This document shows positions 52,560-61,340 of a DNA stretch of 64,000 bases, piece after piece (the stretch's first letter is position 1; every line of letters begins with the position of its first letter). The notes beneath the pieces were generated by a model, which saw only the letters and a list, made by a program, of their open reading frames with translations, ran no database searches and was not told the origin of the DNA. The DNA comes from Marinomonas sp. CT5 (GTDB taxonomy: Bacteria > Pseudomonadota > Gammaproteobacteria > Pseudomonadales > Marinomonadaceae), in NCBI RefSeq assembly GCF_018336975.1, contig NZ_CP025572.1, positions 3,705,112 through 3,769,111 on the forward strand, in the 5' to 3' direction. The position numbers and the translations under genes were made by a program.

Positions 52560-53588
52560 TTATTCGAGTAATGCGGTCCAAACACGATCGACCAATTTTT
52601 GCGCTTTAGGAGAGCAAGCCTGAGCCATAACCACAGGCACCGTTGGGAAAAGTTCTGGTGCATTTTCTTGCGTATTAATGGACTTGCTTAAATCAACCGC
52701 AACGGCTGGAGAGTGACCGTAATAATTAGCTTGCTCTGTTGCATGCTCTTTTTCGCTAATCCAGTTAATGAAGGCTTTGGCATTCTTCACATTAGACGCG
52801 CCTTTAGGTACGACCAAAGAATCCATCCATCCCACTAAACCTTCTTTTGGTTGAGCGTATTCGATGGGCGCACCATCTACTCGGCGGGCTTTCATAGAGT
52901 TGCCGTCCCACCAGTTGTGCATGGCCACTTCACCACCGCCAATTCGCGAACCTATATTGTCTGAGCTGTAAACCGCCACATAGGGTTTCTGCTTTTTCAA
53001 CAAATCAAGAACTCGCTTCATCTCCTTGCTGTCTTCACTGCAAAAAGGAATATCTAAATAAAGCTGGGCGGCTGGTATCACTTCATCTGGTGTACTAAAC
53101 ACCGCAATTTTTCCCTTCAGAGCCTCAGTGGGTTCAAAGAACTCCTTCCAAGAAGTTGCTGGTCCATCGTATAGATCACGATTTACCGTGTAGCCAGCAC
53201 TGCCATATGCGAACGGTATAGAGTACTCAGAGGTTTTATCCCACCATTGATGTTGCCACTGCTTATCAACATGCTTAAATGCCGGCATTTCATTCGCGTG
53301 AATATTTTCAAGCAAGCCTTCCTTAATCATGATATCGACAAAATGCTGGCTCGGAGAAACTAGGTCATAGTTGGTGGTGCCCGATTTCAACTTCGCCAAT
53401 AAATCTTCATTCGATGTATAGCTATCAAAGACCACTTTAATGCCCGTTTCAGACTCAAACTGGCTAATCAGCTCAGGCTTAATCGACTCAGCCCATGCGT
53501 AGATATTCAACGAACCAGCTGCTTGAACAGACAATGGTAAAGATGAAGCGATAACCGCTGCTGTGAGCGCAGTTTTAAAGTATTTCAT
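52560..53588 (-). CDS. potF: Periplasmic polyamine-type binding protein (PotF/PotD family)
   Basis: 342 residues. Signal peptide 'TALTAAVIASSLPLSVQAAG' (cut after QAA/A). The mature part starts 'SLNIYAWAESIKPELISQFESETGIKVVFDSYTSNEDLLAKL', the PotD/PotF opening; 'YDLVSPSQHFVDIMIKEGLLE', 'SIPFAYGSAGYTVNRDLYDG' and 'FINWISEKEHATEQANYYGHSPAV' follow. It would bind a polyamine or similar cationic amine and deliver it to the membrane permeases. It is the last gene of the leftward ATPase-permease-permease-binding protein operon. Exact ligand not deducible; the symbol marks the subfamily. Confidence 0.88.
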   Translation of the reverse strand: MKYFKTALTAAVIASSLPLSVQAAGSLNIYAWAESIKPELISQFESETGIKVVFDSYTSNEDLLAKLKSGTTNYDLVSPSQHFVDIMIKEGLLENIHANEMPAFKHVDKQWQHQWWDKTSEYSIPFAYGSAGYTVNRDLYDGPATSWKEFFEPTEALKGKIAVFSTPDEVIPAAQLYLDIPFCSEDSKEMKRVLDLLKKQKPYVAVYSSDNIGSRIGGGEVAMHNWWDGNSMKARRVDGAPIEYAQPKEGLVGWMDSLVVPKGASNVKNAKAFINWISEKEHATEQANYYGHSPAVAVDLSKSINTQENAPELFPTVPVVMAQACSPKAQKLVDRVWTALLE

Positions 53589-53607
53589 ATCAATGTCCTC
53601 TTTAAAT

Positions 53608-54432
53608 TTAATGTTTAGATTTACTTTTTTTATTTGCTAGAAACCAACAGGGTGTTGCCACAACAATTGAGACCAGCATGATCAAGGTTGAAATGGCATT
53701 TAATTCAGGAGAGACGCCTTGTTTAACCAAGGAAAATATATAAACAGGAAGTGTGGTTGCACCGCCTCCAGATAATATGTTGCTTGTTATAAAATCATCC
53801 ATGGAAATAACAAAACTCAACATGGCTCCAGAAAAGATACCGGGCATAATAATGGGCAATGTTATTCTTCTAAAAGCAATCCAAGGAGACGCATATAAAT
53901 CTTGAGCGGCTTGCTCTAAATCCAAATTCATACCTTGCAGTCGTGCTCTAATAGGTAAGAAAGCAAAAGGAATACAAAAACAGGTATGGGCTAGAATAAG
54001 CTTGAGCATGCCGTTTTTAATTCCTAATTGAGAAAACAGAATCAAGATCGCAACAGCAAAAACAATTTCTGGAAGCATCAAAGGCAAATTAACAACGGTA
54101 TTTGATATATTCTTGAACCTGATTGTTTCACTTCTTGTTAACGCCAATGCGGCTAAAACGGCAATGATAGTGGCGAATATCGTCGCAAATATGGCCACCG
54201 TAAATGACACTCTCAGGGAGTCCATTAAGGCGCTATTTTCAAGAGCGCTTTTATACCATCGTGTAGAAAACCCTCCCCACATGGACACTATTTTATTTTC
54301 ATTAAATGAAAAGAACACAATGACTAATATGGGAGAATATAAAAACACAAAGAATAAAATAGAAACTAAACCAAAGCCTGGATATTTTCTTGGATCAGAA
54401 TCATTGATCAAACCACCCAACAAACGCTTCAT
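53608..54432 (-). CDS. potI: ABC permease, PotI/PotC type
   Basis: 274 residues with six membrane helices ('ILFFVFLYSPILVIVFFSFNENK', 'LRVSFTVAIFATIFATIIAVLAALAL', 'VVNLPLMLPEIVFAVAILILFSQLG'). The EAA loop that docks on the ATPase is 'LEQAAQDLYASPWIAFRRITLPIIMPGIFSGAMLSF' (about 175-210). 'SMDDFITSNILSGGGATTLPVYIFSLVKQG' is typical of PotC/PotI. Its start overlaps the stop of potH by one base (TAATG), so translation is coupled. Inner membrane. Confidence 0.9.
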   Translation of the reverse strand: MKRLLGGLINDSDPRKYPGFGLVSILFFVFLYSPILVIVFFSFNENKIVSMWGGFSTRWYKSALENSALMDSLRVSFTVAIFATIFATIIAVLAALALTRSETIRFKNISNTVVNLPLMLPEIVFAVAILILFSQLGIKNGMLKLILAHTCFCIPFAFLPIRARLQGMNLDLEQAAQDLYASPWIAFRRITLPIIMPGIFSGAMLSFVISMDDFITSNILSGGGATTLPVYIFSLVKQGVSPELNAISTLIMLVSIVVATPCWFLANKKSKSKH

Positions 54433-55316
54433 TAGTTAACTCCTTTATTGGATAGTTTATTTGCTCGTTGAGATTGAATAAGCATAAACAGGAGAACAAC
54501 ACCTAAGAGTAAAATGGTCAAACTGGAACCAAAAGACCAATTACGAGATACGCCAAACTGATTTTGAATCAAGTTACCTAACATCATGGTTTTGCCCCCG
54601 CCGAGTAAAGTGGGCTCCAATACCGTTCCAAGACATGGAACGAAGACAAGAACAAAACCCGCAATAATCCCCGGCTTACAGAGGGGCAAGATAATCTTTT
54701 TAAAGGTTGTGAATCGAGTCGAGTACAGATCACTAGCCGCTTCTAATAATCGAACGTCTAATTTTTCAATACTGGTATAAATAGGCAGAATCATTAATGG
54801 GATATAGCTATAGACCATGCCAGTTAACATGGCGCTATTTGTGTATAAAAAACTGTCTATGTCGCCGACAAAACCAAAGAACCTCAGCCCAGACTCTAAG
54901 ACGCCATCATCCCCTAAAATTAATACCCAAGCATAAACTCGCACGACCATACTCACCCAAAATGGAAGAGTAACCAGATAGAGTAATAAGGTTTTAACCT
55001 TGGTATTTTGTCTTGATATGTAATAGGCAACAGGAAACCCAAAAACAAGACATAATACAGCGGTCACAATAGATAAAATGATGGTTCGAATCACAACTTC
55101 TATGTAGTGAAAGTTCAAAACTAGGTTGTCATCCCAATCATAACTATAAAGAATTTGAACATAGGAATCTAAAGAGAAAATACTTTTAAAACCGCCATAT
55201 GGATCGGATGTCATCAGCGAAACATACAAAATAATACCAAGCGGTATAATCATCAAAAATGACATGATGATATAAGCGGGAATCACGCCCCAGAAATGTA
55301 TTGATAATTTTTTCAT
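54432..55316 (-). CDS. potH: ABC permease, PotH/PotB type
   Basis: 294 residues with six membrane helices. 'FPVAYYISRQNTKVKTLLLYLVTLPFWVSMVVRVYAWVLILGDDG' matches PotB/PotH, and the EAA loop is 'LLEAASDLYSTRFTTFKKIILPLCKPGIIAGFVLVFVPCLGT' (about 190-230). The late 'EPTLLGGGKTMMLGNLIQNQFGVSRNWSFGSSLTILLL' is the usual end. It overlaps the ATPase gene by four bases (ATGA) and the next permease by one. Forms the translocation path with PotI. Confidence 0.9.
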   Translation of the reverse strand: MKKLSIHFWGVIPAYIIMSFLMIIPLGIILYVSLMTSDPYGGFKSIFSLDSYVQILYSYDWDDNLVLNFHYIEVVIRTIILSIVTAVLCLVFGFPVAYYISRQNTKVKTLLLYLVTLPFWVSMVVRVYAWVLILGDDGVLESGLRFFGFVGDIDSFLYTNSAMLTGMVYSYIPLMILPIYTSIEKLDVRLLEAASDLYSTRFTTFKKIILPLCKPGIIAGFVLVFVPCLGTVLEPTLLGGGKTMMLGNLIQNQFGVSRNWSFGSSLTILLLGVVLLFMLIQSQRANKLSNKGVN

Positions 55317-56392
55317 TCGTTTAACACCCTTACTGAGTTAGGTGAAAAACTCAAACTTACTACTTCATCCTGATCGTAAGTAACATCATCGCTTATGCTG
55401 TTTCTTTTTGAGACTTTAATATTGAAGCCGTCATCCAAAACCACATTGTAATGGGTGTGCCCTCCCATATAAGTAGAATGAGAAATGCGACCATTAATGG
55501 CCATTTCTGCACCTACTTTATTAATGGTTATTTTTTCAGGACGTAAAGAAAGGGTAACCTCTTCACCCGTTGACACAGTGGGTAAGTCGGCATTATTTAG
55601 CGTTAGATTCACCCCAAATGAGGTTTCAATGATGGTAGTGCTTTCTCTTTTATCCAGTACGTTAGCCGACATGAAATTCGTTTCACCAATAAAATCAGCA
55701 ACAAATTTATTGGCGGGGTTTTCATAAATGTTAACTGGAGTGTCGATTTGTTGAATCTTGCCTTCTGCTAACACACAAATACGATCGGACATGGCTAACG
55801 CTTCTTCTTGGTCATGCGTCACAAAAATGAAGGTGATACCGGTTTTACGCTGAAGAAGTTGTAACTCTTCACGCATCGCCTGTCTTAACTTTAGATCTAG
55901 TGCCGATAGAGGCTCATCAAGCAAAAGTACCTCTGGCTCTGGAGCAAGTGCTCTGGCTAAGGCAATACGTTGTTGCTGACCACCAGAGAGTTGAAAAGGA
56001 TAGCGGTTTGCATACTGTTCCATATGAACCAGCTTTAGCATTTCCTTCACTCGCTGCTGGCGCTTTTCTTTATCCCAATGGATCATCTCAAGACCAAAAG
56101 CCACGTTTTCAGCCAATGTCATATGTGGAAAAAGGGCGTAGCTCTGAAACACCGTATTCACACGACGCTTATGAGCAGGAAGCTGATGGATGTTAGAGCC
56201 ATGAAGTTTTATTTCACCCGCGTTTGGCATTTCAAAGCCGGCAATCATTCTGAGTAGCGTGGTTTTTCCACAACCACTAGGGCCTAATAAAGTAAAAAAT
56301 TCGTTGTCATGAATATCAAATGAAATATTTTTAGCCGCCTCATAAGAACCGTAGCGTTTTGAAATATTTTTAATTTGAACGGATTCACTCAT
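55313..56392 (-). CDS. potG: ABC transporter ATPase, PotG/PotA type
   Basis: 359 residues from ATG 56392, preferred over GTG 56404. Walker A 'LLGPSGCGKTTLLRMIAG' (about 35-52), Q loop 'VFQSYALFPHMTL', signature 'YPFQLSGGQQQRIALARAL', Walker B 'PEVLLLDEPLSALDLKLR', switch His 'FVTHDQEEALAMSDRI', then a C-terminal TOBE domain (about 260-359). It powers uptake of the amine bound by PotF. It heads the four-gene operon whose promoter must lie in the 380 bases before it. Confidence 0.92.
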   Translation of the reverse strand: MSESVQIKNISKRYGSYEAAKNISFDIHDNEFFTLLGPSGCGKTTLLRMIAGFEMPNAGEIKLHGSNIHQLPAHKRRVNTVFQSYALFPHMTLAENVAFGLEMIHWDKEKRQQRVKEMLKLVHMEQYANRYPFQLSGGQQQRIALARALAPEPEVLLLDEPLSALDLKLRQAMREELQLLQRKTGITFIFVTHDQEEALAMSDRICVLAEGKIQQIDTPVNIYENPANKFVADFIGETNFMSANVLDKRESTTIIETSFGVNLTLNNADLPTVSTGEEVTLSLRPEKITINKVGAEMAINGRISHSTYMGGHTHYNVVLDDGFNIKVSKRNSISDDVTYDQDEVVSLSFSPNSVRVLNE

Positions 56393-56404
56393 ATTAAAAC
56401 TCAC

Positions 56405-56719
56405 ACATTATAAATCGACATTAATGGGCTAAAGCGATGTATATGCTTTATGTATGAATCGAGATTAACTTGAATGACTTTATTACATAAATAATACTTT
56501 TCTAATCCTCTGTATTAAAAATACCGATGCTACTCAAGTGCGCACTAAAGTATGCTTTGAAGAATAAAATCCCCTTCTAGACATTTATAAAACGTTCAAA
56601 AGCCTAAAAAAATCAAAATAAAAGCTCAAAATCGGTGCGCGAAATTATTTTCGCACCATTGCAAGACAAAATAAGAAATTGAGATAAGACCAAAAAACCA
56701 CAAACGCTTAATTCTTAGC
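56405..56719. other. Intergenic region upstream of the pot-type operon
   Basis: About 315 bases, AT-rich. It probably holds the promoter of the transporter operon, but no confident minus-35/minus-10 pair or regulator site was found. No gene is present. Confidence 0.5.
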
Positions 56720-56755
56720 AAAAAAAAGAGCAGGAAATGTCGCTCCTACTCTTTT
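56720..56755 (-). terminator. Terminator of the HisD-like gene
   Basis: Stem AAAAGAG-C-AGGA / TCCT-A-CTCTTTT (11 pairs with one C-A mismatch) and an eight-base loop. On the minus strand a run of T follows. It ends 19 bases after the dehydrogenase stop and separates it from the transporter operon. Confidence 0.82.
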
Positions 56756-56773
56756 GTTTAAAAGCAATGTATG

Positions 56774-58099
56774 TCACGTTTTTAAATATTGCTTTCTAAT
56801 AGCTGATACGGCATTGGAGTGAGCATCAAAGCCCTCATAGTTCGCTAGCTGCTCAGCGTGTTTGGCCATTTCTGGGTAACCTGACTCAGTCACATAAGCG
56901 ACAGACATAAACTTCATAAAGTCCATAACGCCCAATGGAGACACCGTTTTCGCGGCACCTGATGTGGGCAGCACGGCATTACATCCCAATACATAATTGC
57001 CTAATGTACTCGGTGAATGCTCACCAAGCAGCACTTCCCCTGCGTTTTCTATCAAATTAAGAAATTGCCACGGGGCCTTACTCAGAATTTGCAAATGCTC
57101 TGGCGCATAATCATTGATGAACTGAAACGCACTTCGTGTGGTGGAAGCCAAAACAATCCCACCCATCGCACCACACAATACCGTTGAAGAATAAGAGGTT
57201 CTCAACTCTTCCATTCTGCCCCAGTGCTCAGGAAGCGCAGCCAAAGCCTCCTCCATTACTTTCCGACTGGTGGTGACTAAAAAAGCCGAAGAATCCGGTC
57301 CGTGCTCAGCCTCGATCAACAGATCGAGAGCCGCTAAACCACCATCCACAGAATCGTCTGCAAATACAATGGATTCAGATGGACCAGCAGGAATTCCCGG
57401 ATCAATGATGTTTGATAACAACGTTTTTGCAGCCACCATCCACGGACTGCCAGGCCCTACGATTTTTTTACACTGTGGAATGGTCTCTGTTCCATAAGCC
57501 ACTGCGGCAACCGCTTGAGCGCCACCACATTTGTACACATCCTTAATACCAATCTCTTTTGCCGCCACCAAAGTAGCTGCATCTACCGAACCATCCGGCC
57601 CAGGAGGCGTAATCACAATCGTTTGCTTAACGCCTGCAACTAGAGCCGGAATCGCGTTCATTAAGAGTACGGAAGGAAAAGAGCCTTTGCCTCGGGGCAC
57701 ATAACAAGCCACAGAGGGAATGGGTAAAAAGCGTTCGCCAACAAAACTTCCCTTACGGACCTCTTGTAAAGTCATTTCACCAGGCTTTTGGCTTTCGTGA
57801 TAACGACGAATATTACTCGCAGCAAAACAAATAGATTCACGGGTTGCCTCATCAATCGATTGCTCTGCGGCAACAAACTCTTCCTCAGTGACTTTCAATT
57901 GATCCAGTGACAAGGACACACCATCAAACTTGCTGGTAAACTCAAGCAGTGCCTTATCCCCATGCTGTTTGACCTGCTCAACAATGGGGCGAACGTTATT
58001 GAGGTAATCACTTAAATCAGATTCTGTACGTTTTAATAAAAGCTGTCTTGCTTCGCTAGACAAGGCATCTAGCTCCCAAACACTTACTTCATGTTCCAT
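56774..58099 (-). CDS. Histidinol-dehydrogenase-family enzyme in a catabolic context
   Basis: 441 residues from ATG 58099 (AGGA upstream; a longer frame from 58168 lacks one). HisD landmarks: 'PRGKGSFPSVLLMNAIPALVAGV', 'KCGGAQAVAAVAYGTETIPQCKKIVGPGSPWMVAAK', 'GPSESIVFADDS', 'IEAEHGPDSSAFLVTT', catalytic 'YAPEHLQI' and C-terminal 'EGFDAHSNAV'. Against E. coli HisD the zinc ligands Gln259 and Asp360 are Glu and Asn here, while His262 and His419 are kept. No his operon genes are near, so it is probably not for histidine synthesis. HisD homologues such as HpsN oxidise other alcohols (sulfopropanediol). Here, beside ALDH and an amine transporter, an amino-alcohol or diol is plausible. Confidence 0.88.
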   Translation of the reverse strand: MEHEVSVWELDALSSEARQLLLKRTESDLSDYLNNVRPIVEQVKQHGDKALLEFTSKFDGVSLSLDQLKVTEEEFVAAEQSIDEATRESICFAASNIRRYHESQKPGEMTLQEVRKGSFVGERFLPIPSVACYVPRGKGSFPSVLLMNAIPALVAGVKQTIVITPPGPDGSVDAATLVAAKEIGIKDVYKCGGAQAVAAVAYGTETIPQCKKIVGPGSPWMVAAKTLLSNIIDPGIPAGPSESIVFADDSVDGGLAALDLLIEAEHGPDSSAFLVTTSRKVMEEALAALPEHWGRMEELRTSYSSTVLCGAMGGIVLASTTRSAFQFINDYAPEHLQILSKAPWQFLNLIENAGEVLLGEHSPSTLGNYVLGCNAVLPTSGAAKTVSPLGVMDFMKFMSVAYVTESGYPEMAKHAEQLANYEGFDAHSNAVSAIRKQYLKT

Positions 58100-58210
58100 A
58101 GTGCATCCTAACAATGACTTTGTCAGGTAAAAAGACGAGGAAGGCTCGGAAAAAGCCGCCGACTCCACCCCGTTATTTACGCTAATCTCGATAACTTCTT
58201 GAGTTTTTTA

Positions 58211-59698
58211 CTAAGACAGTTTTATCCAAGTTGTCTTCAACTGAGTAAACTTATCCAAAGCATATAAAGACAAATCACGGCCAAAACCAGATTGTTTATA
58301 ACCACCAAAAGGCGTCGTGAAATCCAGTGCGTCTACCGTATTGACAGACACCGTACCGGCTCGCAATCGTTTTGATACTCGATAAACACGAGAAATATCA
58401 TTGCTCCATACCGAGGCCGCCAACCCGTAAATAGAATTGTTGGCAATAGCAATGGCCTCTTCTTCACTGTCGAAACCAATAATAGAAGCCACGGGGCCAA
58501 AGATCTCTTCTTTTGCCACGTCCATTGAAGGGGTCACTTGATCAAAAATGGTTGGGTGTAAAAAGCGTTTGCTTAGGTCTGCATTGCCGCCCAAGACTAG
58601 TTTGGCTCCCTGCTGTTTCGCTGTTTCAATGGCAGCTAATATTCGCTCGACTTGAGCTTGATCAATGATCGCCCCCACCTGTGTTTCAGGATCAAGCGGA
58701 TCACCAATCACCAATTTCTCAGCGGCCTCTACAAAGGCTTCTACAAATTTCGCACGAATTTTATTGTCGACCAGAATCCTAGAGTTCGCGGAACAAACTT
58801 CGCCTTGATTGAAAAATATGCCATTAACGGCCCCTTCAACGGCTTTATCAAGATCACAATCCGCAAAAATCAAATTAGGGCTCTTGCCCCCTGTTTCTGG
58901 CCAAACCTGCTTCATATTGGACTCGGCTGAGTACTTTAAGAAACGTTTACCTGTCGCCGTCGAGCCCGTAAAAACAAGACTATCCACATCATGGTGTAAA
59001 CCCAGAGCTTGACCCGCAACCGACCCAATACCCGTGATGATATTCAATACGCCATCAGGCAAACCGGCCTCTTTTGCTAATTCAGCCAGCTTCAACACCG
59101 TATGCGGTGATTCTTCTGCAGGTTTTAAAACCACGGAATTACCTGTCACTAACGCAGGGGCTAACTTCCAAACCGCAATATCAAGCGGGAAGTTCCAAGG
59201 TACAACCGCCCCGACAACACCAACAGGTTCACGTGTAATAGTGGCCACATTATTGGCGTCGGTTGGTGCAACATCACCGTAAATTTTGTCTATCGCTTCG
59301 GCATACCATTCAATACACGCGGCCGATCCAGGAATATCAAGATTAAGCGCATCTGCGACTGGTTTGCCCATGTTTAGGGATTCAAGAAGGGCGAGTTCAT
59401 CTTGGTTCTCACGGATCAAAGCGGCTAATTTTTTCAGCACCTCTTTGCGATGACTTGGAGAAGACATACTCCATGTTCCGGACTCAAATGTTCTCTTGGC
59501 CGCAGACACCGCCAAATCAACATCTTGTTGCTGACAGGCTGCCATCGTCACAATCGTCTCACCTGTTGCTGGGTTCGTGACCTCATAAGTTTCATCACCG
59601 TAAGCGGAATGCCATTTGCCGTCTATCCACGCTTTATCTTGATAAACTAAGGTATTTTTCAGCTCTAACCAGCCTTGTTTTGTAGTGGGTGATGACAT
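58211..59698 (-). CDS. Aldehyde dehydrogenase, PuuC/KauB type
   Basis: 495 residues, the length of E. coli PuuC (495), with closely matching wording: 'CIEWYAEAIDKIYGDVAPT', 'GAVVPWNFPLDIAVWKLAPALVTGNSVVLKPAEESP', 'AKEAGLPDGVLNIITGIGSVAG', catalytic Glu in 'WPETGGKSPNLIFADCDL', catalytic Cys in 'FNQGEVCSANSRILV', and ending 'FGGYKQSGFGRDLSLYALDKFTQLKTTWIKLS'. PuuC and KauB oxidise gamma-glutamyl-aminobutyraldehyde or omega-aminoaldehydes from polyamines with NAD(P)+. It lies 111 bases upstream of the HisD-like gene in the same direction. AAGGAT ribosome site. The polyamine assignment is from similarity by eye. Confidence 0.92.
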   Translation of the reverse strand: MSSPTTKQGWLELKNTLVYQDKAWIDGKWHSAYGDETYEVTNPATGETIVTMAACQQQDVDLAVSAAKRTFESGTWSMSSPSHRKEVLKKLAALIRENQDELALLESLNMGKPVADALNLDIPGSAACIEWYAEAIDKIYGDVAPTDANNVATITREPVGVVGAVVPWNFPLDIAVWKLAPALVTGNSVVLKPAEESPHTVLKLAELAKEAGLPDGVLNIITGIGSVAGQALGLHHDVDSLVFTGSTATGKRFLKYSAESNMKQVWPETGGKSPNLIFADCDLDKAVEGAVNGIFFNQGEVCSANSRILVDNKIRAKFVEAFVEAAEKLVIGDPLDPETQVGAIIDQAQVERILAAIETAKQQGAKLVLGGNADLSKRFLHPTIFDQVTPSMDVAKEEIFGPVASIIGFDSEEEAIAIANNSIYGLAASVWSNDISRVYRVSKRLRAGTVSVNTVDALDFTTPFGGYKQSGFGRDLSLYALDKFTQLKTTWIKLS

Positions 59699-59864
59699 CT
59701 TGTATCCTTTTTAACACATAATGAATTTCATTCGATGGAAACACATCTCCAGCCTCTGACAAATATCAAATCCTGAAGCATTGCTTTTGAAAAACTAATC
59801 CAGTCACAAAGTCAGAAAATTCACCCAAAGGTAAACGATCTGATTGCATAAATTAGAAGAGTGA

Positions 59865-60791
59865 CTATATCGACAGCGAAGCGGTAATTTCCTCGGTATA
59901 GTCTTTTAAAATGGCTAAAAAGGCCTCACCAGCGGGCGTTAATGGGTTCTGATGTAACATCGCCACCCCCATTGTCAGAGGAGTAACAGCTCCCTCGATA
60001 GGAATAACCACCAAGTTAGAGTTATCCGCAAATTTATCATCCGTAATGGGGGCATTGAGCAAAGAGTAACCAAAGCCACTCTCCACCATGCCACGTGCCA
60101 TACCTGTCGACTGGGTATAGTGGGCAATATTGGGTTTAAGACCATTATTAAGGAATAAGGACGTAAAATATTGTCGGCTAATAGGCCAATCCAACATGAT
60201 CAAAGGATATGGCGCTAAATCTTCTAAACTGACCGAGTGTCGATTAGCAAGCGCATGATCTTTATTGATCAAAACATAAGGAGGCAAAGAGGCTAAGGGG
60301 TAAAAATCAATCGTATTTGGTAACTCCATGTCATAGGTAATTCCCATATCATAATGAGAGTCGAGAATGCCGCGGATCAAATCTCGCTGGTGCATTTCAT
60401 CGCAATCAATAATGACATTTGGATACTTATCAGAAAATCGCTTCATGAGTATCGGCATTAAACGTGGAGTAAAAGTAGGAAAGCCGACTAACTTCAAAAT
60501 ACCCGACACTTCACTTCCCAGACTCTCCGCAAACTGAGCCAATGCACTCGCTTCGTCTAATAACTTACGTGCCTTACGATAAAACTCTAATCCTTGAGAC
60601 GTTAGACTTAATCCTTGCGCGTGATGTCGGATAAAAAGCTTGAGACCCGTTACCTCTTCCAAATGCATAATGGCAGAGGAAATAGATGGCTGAGAAACAA
60701 ACATCATCTCTGCGGCTTGAGTCACGCTACTTAATTCACCCGCTGCGGTGAAATAACGTAACTGCTTCAACGTAAAATGTACTGGAGTCAT
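59865..60791 (-). CDS. LysR-type regulator of the amine-catabolism cluster
   Basis: 308 residues. HTH at 5-65 ('FTLKQLRYFTAAGELSSVTQAAEMMFVSQPSISSAIMHLEEVTG'), effector domain from about 93 ('GILKLVGFPTFTPRLMPILMKRFSDKYPNVIIDCDE'). It stands directly upstream of the PuuC-like ALDH on the same strand (166 bases), so it may regulate that gene, the HisD-like gene and perhaps the transporter. The effector is unknown. Confidence 0.92.
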   Translation of the reverse strand: MTPVHFTLKQLRYFTAAGELSSVTQAAEMMFVSQPSISSAIMHLEEVTGLKLFIRHHAQGLSLTSQGLEFYRKARKLLDEASALAQFAESLGSEVSGILKLVGFPTFTPRLMPILMKRFSDKYPNVIIDCDEMHQRDLIRGILDSHYDMGITYDMELPNTIDFYPLASLPPYVLINKDHALANRHSVSLEDLAPYPLIMLDWPISRQYFTSLFLNNGLKPNIAHYTQSTGMARGMVESGFGYSLLNAPITDDKFADNSNLVVIPIEGAVTPLTMGVAMLHQNPLTPAGEAFLAILKDYTEEITASLSI

Positions 60792-60924
60792 TCTTAAGCC
60801 TTCAACGAATAAGATAGGTTAATCAATAAAAACACTCCCCCTGCATAAGCAAAACTTATACCAAAAGACGAACCACCGAACACAATAGACACAAGACAAA
60901 AATGAGCTCGTCCTGTTTCTCAAC

Positions 60925-60978
60925 GAAAGAAATGAAAGGAATGGAAGGAATGAAAGGAATGAAAGGAATGAAAGGGAG
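60925..60978. repeat. Tandem repeat of the 9-mer GAAAGGAAT, about six copies
   Basis: Six consecutive 9-base units (GAAAGAAAT, GAAAGGAAT, GGAAGGAAT, GAAAGGAAT twice, GAAAGGGAG), each within two substitutions of GAAAGGAAT. It lies between the LysR gene and the 3' end of tRNA-Arg. Likely slippage-prone. Confidence 0.85.
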
Positions 60979-61043
60979 TGAATCTTTTACTGATTGCGGA
61001 TGATAAGTTTGAGATTTAAAAGAAAGGTTTTTATAGAGAGAAA

Positions 61044-61120
61044 TGGTACGCCCGAAAGGATTTGAACCTTCGACCTTCGCCTCCGGAGGGCGACGCTCTA
61101 TCCAGCTGAGCTACGGGCGC
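61044..61120 (-). tRNA. tRNA-Arg (CCG)
   Basis: 77 bases including CCA. Acceptor GCGCCCG / CGGGCGT (first pair is G-U), D arm AGCTCAGCTGGATAGAGC, anticodon loop CTCCGGA with anticodon CCG, T arm GAAGG-TTCAAAT-CCTTT. Leftward and alone. Confidence 0.96.
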
Positions 61121-61340
61121 ATTGCTTGTTGCGTGGCGATGATACTTTGCGCGATACAAAGTGAGCCAGAACAAATCGGAGTGCGTATTCTAAAGGAAAT
61201 TCCTCAGGATTCCAGTGCTTAATGACGGAAAGCCGCAGATTCGTGTTTTTATCTGCTTTTCTGTCATTTACCCAAAGCTTGAAGTCGAGGATAATTTACT
61301 CACTGTTCATTTTTCTATTTTATTAGGAGCGTCTCTACCG

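Noticed and set aside
56774..58099. Histidine biosynthesis hisD
   Set aside because: No his genes are adjacent, two zinc-ligand positions are changed, and the neighbours are catabolic.
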